Assembly: GCA_017506865.1 (NCBI GenBank)
Contig: JAFCMP010000096.1
Coordinates: 1 to 64,000 of the forward strand
Length of the DNA: 64,000 bases
Direction of reading: 5' to 3'
DNA from: Tribonema minus
Lineage: Eukaryota; Sar; Xanthophyceae; Tribonematales; Tribonemataceae
Numbering within the stretch: the stretch's first letter is position 1; each line of letters opens with the position of its first letter. The position numbers and the translations under genes were made by a program. A model generated the notes under the pieces. That model did no database searches, had not been told where the DNA came from, and was given only the letters and a program-made list of their open reading frames with translations. Below, piece by piece: positions 21,122 to 31,800 of the stretch.

Positions 21122-24100
21122 ATTGCCGGGCCGCGCATGCCGCTGAGCGTGCTGGACTGACTCGCCGCTGCGCAGCTGGCTCCGCGTCAGCGGCCGCTCG
21201 CGCTTCAGCAGGCAGGGCGCGTTGCGCGGCGGCGCGCCGGCGCGCGTGCCGCAGGCCCCGCAGCAGTGCTGCCTGATCATGCTCACCTGGTTCACTGTGC
21301 GGCCTCAGCTTTGGTTGCAAGAACACGGCGCGCCATCTTCCGCTCAAGGTACCCTTGTGACAGGTGCCGCCACGTGCGGCAGGACGCAGACAGTTTTGGC
21401 CGCCCCATTAACCTCCTGAGTGTACGTACATGGGAGCTTGGAGTGCGCTGCTGACCATCGCTGCTGCTGCTGCCGCCGCCACCGCAGCTACGACGCGCAC
21501 TCCATCGCGCTGCTCGGCACCGCCGCCATCGTCAACTTCCCGCACGACGTGCTGCTGGACCCGGGGTGCCAGCAGATACGGCGCGCGCGCGACACGACCA
21601 CCGGCGCCGAGTACATCGTCCCGCTGCCGTCGGCGCGCCGCGAGACGCCCATCCCCGGCGGCGCGCAGCGCTCAGCGGCGCCTGATGAGCATCATCACCA
21701 CCAGCTGCAGCAGCAGCAGCTGCTGCTGCAACAGCAGCAGCTGCAGCTGCAAGAGCTGCAGCAGCAGCGCTCGCCGCCTCTGCAGCAGCAGGGGGGCCAG
21801 CAGGCAGGGGTGCCCTCCGGGGGCGCGGCGACTGCTACGGAGTCCGGGCAGGCGCAGCGTGGGGGAGTGAACAGGGGGGATGGGGGGGTGGAGCGTGGGG
21901 GGATGGCCGGCGCAGACAGCGGCGGCGCTGCGGGGGGTCAGTTTGTCCAGGGGCAAGGGGCGGGGGGCGACGCAGGAGGGCGGCAGCAGCAGCAGCAGCA
22001 GCAAAGCGCTGCTGCGGAGGCGGCGACAGGTGCGGGTGGTTGGCACGGTGACTGTCGATGCACGCGGTGGGGGGGGCAGGGAGACTGTCAGCGTATTCGC
22101 GCTGCCGTTTGACAGGCGAAGAACGGCGAGGAGGCACGAAACTCTGCGGCAGCGGCAGCGCTGGCGTCATGGAGCCTCGCATGGTCTGCGCCGTAACGGT
22201 GCGCTGCGGTCCGAGGCACGTCGCCTGTTGCGCGCGCTGATCGTGACTACGATCGTCTTCAAACTCACAACCGCCACCGCTGCTGCATGCATGACCTGCG
22301 GTCGCCGCTGAGCGCTGCGACGGGCGTAGACAGCGTCTCGACATCGTCCCAAGGTTGCGATCAAGTCCACGCGACGCGGCCGCCTGTGGCAGCCGACGCC
22401 TTTCCTGCTGCCCCCTGGCGCCGGTGCCGACACACCCCGCCCCGGCCAGCGCCGCCACGCAGCGCTGCTGCACGCCATGCTCACAACGCGCGGCACCTCG
22501 TCGGAGATGCACTTGCTTTCCCTCAGAAAACTCAAGCGCAAGTCCTGCTCACCGCGCACTTACCCCCCCCCCCCCCCCCTCTCCTCTTTCTGCCAGGCGC
22601 GCCGCTGCGCCACGCGAACCGCGCCGTCTTCACCGCCGCCAACGAGGGCGCGCTCGCGTGCGCGATGGCCCACTGCCCCACGTGCATCTACGAGGTGACG
22701 TTCCCCGGCGCGGGGACGCTCGGCCTCAATCTGCGGCCCGTGCTGCTGCTGCGCGGCGCGCGCGCGGGGCCGCTCGCGGCGCCGCGCATCTGCGTCGAGG
22801 TCAAGGACGTGCAGCAGCAGGTGCGGCGCTGCTTTCGCATAAACCAAGTACCTAGTATGCGTCGAAGTGTACTTCGAGTTTGAGTGTGCGTGACAAGGCA
22901 CTGAGAACTGCTGCGCCCATGGCGCACGCGGAGAGTTTGAGGGGCAGGGTTGGGGGGGTTGGGTGGGGAGGGGTAGGAGGGGTTCGTCATTGGGGAAGTA
23001 CATGGCCTCTGCTGCGTGGCATGTGCTTTGAGAAGTTCATTGCCGCTCGTGACCTCTGTTGTGCGCAGGTCTCCCCCCCCCTCCTCTCCCCCAATTTATC
23101 ACGTCCATCATACATGCACGTAATCATCGCAGTGGTCAATGACACGGTCATTATCCCCCCCCCCCCCCTTTTTTCACCATCGTCATGCAGCTGTGCGACC
23201 TCATCCATGGCGAGTCACTCATTAACTCACTTACTCGCTCTCTCCATGCCTTCCCCCCCCCCACCCTTCACCCCCTTCTCCCCCCCCCCAGTTCCTCACC
23301 ACCGTCATACAGCCGCGCGACCTCATCAATGGCAAGTCACTCATTAACTCACTCACTCACTCTCTGCATGCCTTCTGCCCCCCTCCCGGGTCCTCACCAC
23401 CGCCATACAGCCGCGCGACCTCATCACTCATTCACTCACGTTCTCACTCTCTTCATGCCTTCTGCCCCCCCCCCCATGCCTGCGCCGCCCCCCCCCCAAT
23501 GCCTTCTGCCCCCCCCCCCCGCACCACCCCCTCCCCCCCCCCCCCACCAGTTCCTCACCACCGTCATACAGCCGCGCGACCTCATTGTGGCCGTCAACGG
23601 CAGGGTCCTCGGCGGCGCCGCGTTCACGTTCGAGAAGGCCATCGCCATGCTGAGCACCGCGCCGCCGCCGCGCACGCTGCGCTTCGCGCGCATCCCCGCG
23701 CTCGACCCGCTCGAGGTGGAGCTGTCGACGCGCGTGACGCCGTGCGCGACGTTCGACATACAGGTGCGTCACACAGCGCTGCAGTAACAGTTGAAGTTGC
23801 AATAGTTGAAGTTGCAATTTCTGGGGGGTTCTGCGCGCGGGACGGGGACCGCACAAAGCACCTGCATCGCCGCCATTGCCACCGCCACACGCTGCCTCTC
23901 TGTGTGCATCATGTCGTCTGATCTGCTGGAAGCGGAGCGCGTCGCCGTGCGCAATAAAAATCAACGTGATGTTGAGGTTGTGAGGGGAAGGCGGCTCGGT
24001 GGCGACTCCTTGTCTGGGTGCGGAGCCTCACTTTGAAGTTGAATTGACTCACAGGTGCGGCCCGTCACTGAGCGCTGCAGCACTTGTGATTGTGGCTGGG

Positions 24101-24507
24101 CTCAACTGCCCCCCCCCTGCGCATGCTACTGATGAAGCGATCGGTGATGCGCTTCGCAGCGCGAGCACGCGCCTGAAATACCCCTCCCCTCCCCCGCAGG
24201 GCGATGCAACAAGCGGCAAAAGTCAAGCCGCGACTGTTAAGCACGACTGCCCAATGAGCGCTCCCTCGGACATGCCACTCACTCGCGCTAATAATTCAGC
24301 ATGTGGTAAGCAACAGGCACGACACTGCCATCTGAACTGCCCCCCCCCCTCCTTCCCCCCGCGCAGCTGCCGCCGTCGCCGAGCGACATGCCGCGCCTCG
24401 TCACGGCGCAGATAGACCCGGGGGCGCCCGCCTTCTTCATCCTGAACCCGCCCACGCGCGGGCTTGTGCCGCTGCCCAAGCGCGCGCGCCGCGCCGCCAG
24501 AGCGTAG
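19447..24507 (+). CDS. PolyQ protein with AP2 DNA-binding domain fused to a PDZ domain
   Basis: Five exons: 19447-21008, 21488-22029, 22597-22820, 23551-23763 and 24367-24507. Splice phases are 2, 1, 0 and 0, all consistent, giving 893 aa. Residues 1-430 are dominated by Gln runs (CAG/CAA). The AP2 domain starts near residue 485 (GGYRGVSPEEGGGGWRSRIA, then DLGVYGSEVEAA). It is completed across intron 1 by SYDAHSIALLG and AIVNFP, the classical YRG...AYD...NFP pattern. A second Gln/Gly-rich stretch follows. Exons 3-4 form a PDZ-like domain: YEVTFPGAGTLGLNL, then VIQPRDLIVAVNG and FEKAIAMLS...LRFAR. The tail is basic (PKRARRAARA). AP2 proteins are sequence-specific transcription factors; PDZ domains bind C-terminal peptides. 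The join between exons 2 and 3 rests on phase and splice consensus only. If it is wrong, these are two adjacent genes. Confidence 0.75.
21068..21120. repeat. (CTG)n microsatellite in intron 1
   Basis: About 17 CTG units inside the first intron of the AP2-PDZ gene. It has the same trinucleotide composition, on the other strand, as the polyQ-coding exon upstream. Confidence 0.85.
23169..23590 (+). repeat. Acceptor-edge copies before PDZ exon 4
   Basis: The first ~40 nt of exon 4 (TCCTCACCACCGTCATACAG and following GCCGCGCGACCTCAT) plus preceding C-tract are repeated upstream in the intron. Copies start near 23171, 23290 and 23389; the real exon starts at 23551. The copy at 23290 keeps an intact C-tract/CAG acceptor. 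After about 40-45 nt each copy runs into CACTCATT-rich sequence instead of coding sequence. Confidence 0.88.
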
Positions 24508-25842
24508 CGCAATGTTGCCGACGCATCAGCGGCATCGCTCGCAGGCGGGAGACGTTGGAGCAGCGCTCGGCGCGGCGGCGGCCACGAGTGGACCTGCGCG
24601 GCTCGAGCGGGCAAGTGAGCCGAGGCACGCGCGTCGACTCATGGCCGTCCGAGACTGCGGCAGCGACCAGCGGAGCGAGCCTCCGCACACCAGTGCCCGA
24701 TTCAGAGGCAGCAGCGTGAAATTCCGGGGGGCAGCGGCGCGCCTCTGCTGCTGCGCCGTGAGCGCACGCCGTCGAGCAGGGACGGCTGCCGCAAACGGTG
24801 ACTCTCCCAGCTTACCTACTTCCAATCTGCACTCTTCACCGGCGCAGAGAGTGGTTGTCATGCGCGGCGATCGCGGGCTCGCTCGCGCCTGCTGGCGTGC
24901 CCTCAGGGTTGGCGTTGCCCTAATCGTAACCCTGAGCGCACACGCAGCGACAGGACTGCGCGAGGATCTGCAGGTAGTATTCTCAGGGTTGACAAGGGTT
25001 AACAGCTTTAACCCTAACTTCAAGCGGTGTGCAGGCAGCTTGGCGCTGCTGTCCAGGCTCTTGGTCGTGTTTTCATCCCTTCCCACTCCCCCCCCCTGCC
25101 CCCTCCCCACTCCCCCGCTGGCAGCAGCAGCGCATGTCTGTAGCGTCCATGTAGGTGTCGCACGCGGCATGACAGCATACACATTAGGCTGCCTGGTCTG
25201 GCAGGATATCAATCACGATGCACCGCTCGGCGGGCTTGGTGCTGATCACGCGGTCACTTTGAGCAGAGCAGCAATGATGACATTGTCCTTGAGATCAATT
25301 ATATGGGCCAGCAGTCGTGCCATTCTAGCACTTCTCTGTCAGCTCCGTTTTTGCGCGCTTTGTTTTTGTTGTTGTTGTCACCACTGCGTTAAGGTTTGCT
25401 GCAATGACTGTCAAGCCCCTCATTACGATCGACACGCGCAGCGAACATACCCGCATTTGCGACTAGCGCGCCCTTCACAGCCTGGCAGTCACCGAGCACC
25501 TCGCTGTTCACATAGTCGGCCCAGGCATCAGCAGGCGGTGCGTTCACATTCTACGCAACTGCCTGATGCTGCTTGTTGATTGTGCATCATTGTCGTCCTT
25601 CATCACGAATACGTCAAAGCATATGATGATGCTTGCAGCAGTTTCGTGCGTTCACATTGCAGCAGGCGACCCAGCTGCGCATTGACGAGAGCGATGCTGC
25701 TTTAACTCTCATGGAGTAATAGTGCTGCCAGTTGATTTCATAAATGTACATCTACTAGGCCCAGTCACCATTGGATACTACCAAACGTGACGCCGGCGCG
25801 TCACATGCGACAAGCGTACGCAAAACCGAAGCACGGTGTGCG
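24508..25842. other. Intergenic between convergent AP2-PDZ and CFAP57
   Basis: Holds both 3' ends. Long frames on either strand are composition-driven and show no family resemblance. A CCCTAA-like cluster lies near 24920-25020. No RNA gene or element was recognised. Confidence 0.45.
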
Positions 25843-28800
25843 TCACAACGGCTTGGGCGCCGCCGAAGCGGCCAACAACGACGGCTTGAATGCAAAATCC
25901 AGATCCAATCCCCGCATCCCCCCCTCCCGCGTCACCGGTTTGCTCCCCAAGCCCATGCCCAGTGGCGTCGACAGCCCGCTCCTCAGGCCGCCGCCCGCCG
26001 TGAGCGGCGACGGCGGCGCCTGCGCCACCGCCGTGTCGCCGCTGCCGCCGCCGCTGCCGCCATCGTCGCCGCCGCGGCCGCGCTCCGCCAGCAGCGCGCG
26101 CAGCCTGCTGACCTCCGCGCGCTGCATGCTGATCTCGCGGTCCTTGGCGTCGAGTGCCGCAGAGAGGCGCAGCGTCGCGCCGGCGTCCGCGGCACGCGCG
26201 GCGAGCGCGCGCGTGTTGCCGCGCGCCAGCCCGCCGCACCTGCCGCCGCCGCCGCCGCGCAGCGGCAGCCCCGCCACCGCCGCCGCCGCCGCCGCGTCGG
26301 TGCCGACGCTGACGAACGCGCCGCCGCCGCCGCCGTGGGTCGGCGGCAGCAGCACAGGGACGCTGCTGGACCCGCGAAGGCCGCCGCTGCCGCCGCCGCC
26401 GCCACCGCCGCCGCCGCTGCTGTTCTTCAGTGGCGCTCGCCGAGGTTTGCGACGTGCAATGACATGGCCGCCGCCGCCGCTGCCCTCGCTGGGTGTGATG
26501 CCCGAGACATCGTCATCGCCGCTGCCGCCGCAGCCGCCGCCGCCGACAGCGCCGCCGGCGTGCGCGGCTGCCGCCGCCGCCGCCGCGCGCCGCAGCAGCA
26601 GGCACTCGCGGCGCAGCGCGTTGCACTCCGCCAGTAGCGCGGCGTTCTCGTCGAGCTTGAGGCGCTCGCGTCGCGCCGCCGCGCGCTCCACGCCTGCCAG
26701 CTTCTCCTCCAGGTCGCCCTGGCGCCGCTCCAGGAACTGGCGCTGGCGCTGCGCGTCCAGCGCGCGCTCGGACGCCTCCGCCGCGTCCGCGCCGCCGCCG
26801 CCACCCGCCGCGTGCTGCTGCTGCTGCCGGGCGCCTCCCTTCACCCCGCCGCCGCCGCCCGCGCGCCGCGCCCTTTTGGCGGCGGCGCCGCCGCCGCCGC
26901 CGTCGCCTTCGGAGCTGGACGCGCTGTCCTCCTCACGCGCCGCCGCCGCCGCCGCCGCGTCTGCGCCGTCGCCGCCGCCACCGGCACCGCTAGCGGCGCG
27001 GCTCAGCTTCCAGGCGGCCTTGTCGCCGCCGTCCGTCGCGCCGGCGGCGCCGCCGTGCTGGCGCGTGAGGCGGCGGTACAGCGCGCGTACGGCGATCTCG
27101 AGGTCCTTGGGCGCGGTGATGTGCGCGAGCGCCGTGATGTCGCGGCGGAGCGCCGCCACGGCGCGGTCGCGCGCGCGCAGCGCCGCGCGCAGCGCCGCGA
27201 TCTCGTGCCCGAGGCCGCCCGTCTTGAGCTCGCGCTGCTCGAGGATGCGCGCCACTTCCTGAGGGGGCGGGGGGGGGGAGGGGTTGAAGTTGAAGTAACA
27301 ACAGAGAGATGAAGGTGGGGTATCAGGACGTAGGTGAAGTTGGAGCATCAACGTGGAGTTGAAGTATGGGTTGATGGGACGGGCTCGGCGCAGATCTCTT
27401 GCAAGTCAGCCCCGCACGGCTGTGTCAAGGTGCGTTGCGTTCGCCACGAGTGCCACGCACTTCTGCAGGTGGGCATGAGCGGACTGAGACCTGCGCCTTT
27501 TCTCCTTAAACTCCCCCACGAGCTCCTTGTACATGGCGCGGATGTGCGTCCCCCGTGGAGTCAACTACTTCAAGCCGGCATCACAACTTGAAGTTGAGGA
27601 ATGGGGAACCGAACCGCCTCACCTTCTTCTCCTTGAACTCCCCCACGAGCTCCTCGTACATTGCGCGGATGTGTGTCTCGAGCCCCTCGATGTGGCGCGT
27701 AATGGGGCCGCGCTCCTCCATAAGCTGCTGCAGCCGGTGATCCAGGACAAACCTGTGGCCAGAATGCGGCGAACATCATGGTGCTGTCATCAGTGACTGC
27801 AGCGGAGGCTCATCAAACCCTAGCGCTGCAAGGCCCGACCCTAATGACCCTCCCTAACCCTAGACCTATATCGGGCCGCGCTCCTCCAAGAGCTGCTGCA
27901 GTCGGTGATCCAGGACAAACCTGTGGCCAGAATTCGGCACAGGCGGTGGTGATGTCATCACTTGCTGCAGCAGAGGTTCATCAAGCAGGCTCATCCAAAC
28001 GTTAAACCCTGCAAGGCCCGGCCCTAAACCTCCCTAACCCTAGACCTATATCGGGCCGCGCTCCTCGATGAGCTGCTGCAGCCGGTGGTCCAGGACAAAT
28101 CTGCAGCCAGCATGCAGCAGAGGTCATGGTTACGTTGTCAGTTACTGCAGCGGGGGCTCCGCCAAACTTTAACCTAAACCCTAACCCTACCCCCCAACCC
28201 TACGGGGCTTTCTCCTAACCCTCGCCCTGCCGTCAAATCTTTGCTCCATCATCAACTGCTGCGGACAATGGTACAGGACAAACCTGCCGCCAGCATGCGG
28301 CGGACATCATGGCTGTAGCAGAGGCTAATCAAGCCATAACCCTAGGCCAAACCCTCATCCTCCCTAACCCTAGGCCTACATCGGGCCATATTCCTCCATG
28401 AGCTGCTGAAGCCGGTGATCCAGGACGAATCTGCAGCCGTAACGTGGCAGAGGCCGTGGTGACGCCATCAGTTGCTGCAATGAAGGCTGAGCCAAACCCT
28501 GATCCTACGCCCAACCGCTTGACAATTTCAACTTGAAGTGCATGGCGGCGCGTCACACCTGAAGTTATCCAGCGTGAGGTTGTTGGAGCGCAGCTCGAGG
28601 ATCGTCTTCTCCTTCTCGGCGAGCGTCACCTCGCGCTCTTGACAACTTTAACTTGCGGCACGTCTCACCTGAAGTTGTCCAGCGTGAGGTTGTTGGAGCA
28701 CAGCTCGAGGACCGTCTTTTCCTTCTCCGCGAGCGTCACCTCGCGCTCTTGAAAACTTCAACTTGCAGCACGTCTCACCTGAAGTTGTCCAGCGTGAGGT

Positions 28801-31800
28801 TGTTGGAGCGCAGCTCGAGGATCGTCTTCTCCTTCTCGGCGAGCGTCACCTCGCGCTCGTGCCAACTTCAACTTGCGGCACGTCTCACCTGAAGTTTTCC
28901 AGCGTGAGGTTGTTGGAGCGCGCAGCTCCTTTCTCCTTGACAGCTTCAACTTGAAGCGCGCAGCGGCACGTCTCACCTGAAATTGTCCAGCGTGAGGTTG
29001 TTGGAGCGCAGCTCGAGGATTGTCTTCTCCTTCTCCGCAAGCGTGACCTCGCGCTCGTGCATGTGCGCCTCCAGGTGGTGCATGGTCGCCTCGAGCTTCT
29101 CGCGCTTGCCGCGCTCGAGCGCGTACAGCATGTCGCGCGCCGCGCCGGAGCGCTGCACCTCCGTCACGCGCTTGCGCAGCTGCCCCTCGTTGGCGCGGCG
29201 CGCCTCGAGCACCTGTCGCGTTGCGGCAGCAGCGACAAGACATCAGTAAACGCGACAGAGAGGTTGCTCCGCTCTAACTACTTGACACGCATACCGTGTC
29301 ACATGCACGGTCAACAGCGTGATGAGTGCACCGCCGTCACGCGCTACGCAGCTGCCCCTCATTGGCACGGCGCGCCTCGAGGACCTGTTTGCGAGGAGGC
29401 AGCGACGGCCTATGACGTCAGTTGCTCGTGAGAAGGGATGGATCTCTGCGACCTCTATGCAGTACTCGACATGCAAGTTCAACAATGTAATGCCGGAGCG
29501 CTGCACGCGCTTGCGCAGCTGCCCCTTGTTGGCGCGGCGTGCCTCGAGCACCTGTCGCGTTGCGGCGGCGGCAGCTGCGGCACATGAGTCATCGCCACAG
29601 AGGGTCTCTCCACATTAATACAGTACTCGACATGCAAGTTTGATGATGTAATGCCGGAGCGCTGCACCTCCGTCACGCGCTTGCGCAGGTGCCCCTCGTT
29701 GGCGCGGCGCGCCTCGAGCACCTGTTTGCACGGAAGCGGCGGCGGCATGGTCACCCGGGAGAAGGGAGGGTCTGTCTACATTCCCTGCAGTACTTTATTT
29801 TCTTCCGCTTGAGGGGGAAACCCCTGCAGGACTTCAACATGCGACTTCAACAGTGTAACGCCGGGAGCGCTGCACCTCCATCAAGCGCGTTGCGCAGCTG
29901 CCCCTCGTTGGCGCGCCGCGCCTCCAGGGCCCTAGTAAGGAGGCGGCGGCGGCGGCGACCAATGACAATGCTCATTCACAAGAGGAGCGTCGCACTCCTG
30001 CAAGTACTTGACGTGCAAGGTCAGCAGCGTGATGCGCACGTGCGTCCCCCGCGCGCTCCCCCTTGCCTGCTGCAGCTTGTTGGTGTTCTGCCGCTGCGTG
30101 TGAAGCCCCCTTTCCGCGGCCCGATGCGATCAGTACTTCACATACTCTATCGCTCGCCCTGTCGCGCTGGCCATCAGCGAGCGTGCCCCACCTCACCTGC
30201 TGCAGCTTGTTGGTGTTCTCGCGCTCCCCGTTGAGCTCCCTTTCCGCGGCGAGCATGAGCTGCTGCAGTTCCTTCTCGTACTCCTCCTCCTGCTGGTCGA
30301 GGACAGTCTTGTACACCTGGCGCGTGCAAGGGGGAAGGGGGGGGGGGGGGGGGGGTCACAGAGAAGGTTGTGTCAGCGTCACTGCGTCGGAGTGAGCGCG
30401 ATGCGGCTCTAGACTCACGAGTCAGACTCACTCAGGCTCATCTTCAAGTCGCTCCGGTATTGTGCGTTACTGTAGCGGTCGCCTGTTGCCATGATAATAA
30501 GCGCATTGGTAATAGCATACCAGCAACCCCGTAGGACTGTCAGCACGAGCTATAGTCATAGCAACGATGAATTTGTAACCCTCGCCCTAACCCTCAGCCT
30601 AACCTGACCCCCCTAACCTCCCCAACCCTAAGCGCAAGTGTCGAGTCAGGGTGGGCAACGGTATGTTTGGCGCTGCACTTTGGAGCGCCGCACAAGGCGC
30701 CGCCCGGGCGCGGCGCGCGCACGCAAGCGCGTGCAACGCAAAACAGACCAAGCCACGGCGGTCGCCTGCTGACGGCGTGCCACTGAGCGCCGCCGACGAC
30801 GCTGCTGCTCGCACTTCACATCGCGCTCCGCGCACGGCGCGCGCAGACTGCTGCCTCTCCAGCGCAGCAGTGCCTTCGATCGCGCACGGCAACAGCACTG
30901 CTGCAGCCACGCCCCGGCGCGACGCGGCACATACATATCTTGTTGAAGACGCGGCGGGCTGCCGCTGAGTGCTGCGCATCAGCGCCTCAGCGCTCGATAG
31001 CGCCGTGTGCGCAGTGCGCCCACATTCGCCAGCGTGGCAGCTGCGCGCGTCAACACACGTATACAATGGTGACGACGCTGTCGCGGCCACATCCCTGGTG
31101 CCACTGTCTCACGCACGCACACATACACATTGACAACACTGTCATAGTCACGTTGCTGGTGGCAGTGCGGCGGTCGAAAGAGGGCACGAGGGTAGGTAGC
31201 TACCTGATCATTGCGCATCAGTGCCTCACAGGTAGCAGTAGAGGTAGCTGTAGTCGAGTGGGAGCGGGATGCGCTTGGGCGCACCCTGTGTGCGCTGGGA
31301 GCCAGTCGCCAATGGCATGGTGCCTATATTGCACATATTCTATACGATACAGGTTGTGTTGCCCCTCAAGCAAAAGTAGATCAAAGTACCTGATCGATAT
31401 TTATAAAAAGTACCTGATCGTTGTACTTCTTGTCCTCCTGCAGGCGCTCTATCTGCAGGCGCAGCTCGCGCTCCACGTGGCGCGCCGCCTGCTCACGGTC
31501 GCGCACGTCACGCTCGTGCTGCGCTGCCTGCGCGACGCATACATACGGGGGGCAGAGGTAAGTCAGCCAAACCTACCGTCATTCAGCTCGGAACCTGACA
31601 CAACTCGTTAGTGTTTGCGCTTGCAGCGGCACACTCGTGCTGTGCCGCCTGCGCGATGTGCGCGCGCAAGGGGGGGGGCAGGGGGGGGGCACGGCTCTGT
31701 CAGTGAAAGCTCTGGCAGTACAAAATTCGCCAGTACGGGTGACTTAGGAATAGGGGTAGGATTAGGTGTTGTGCAGAGCTCGACCTCACCGCGAACCTTG

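Noticed and set aside
27860-28500. Additional real exons of CFAP57
   Set aside because: Only the first ~45 nt resembles exon 11. The copies lack the rest and a donor, and including them would disrupt the conserved order of the coiled coil.
28551-28935. CRISPR-like array of regular repeats
   Set aside because: Units are degenerate, directly adjacent and copy an exon end with its donor. The genome is nuclear and intron-bearing, with no unique spacers.
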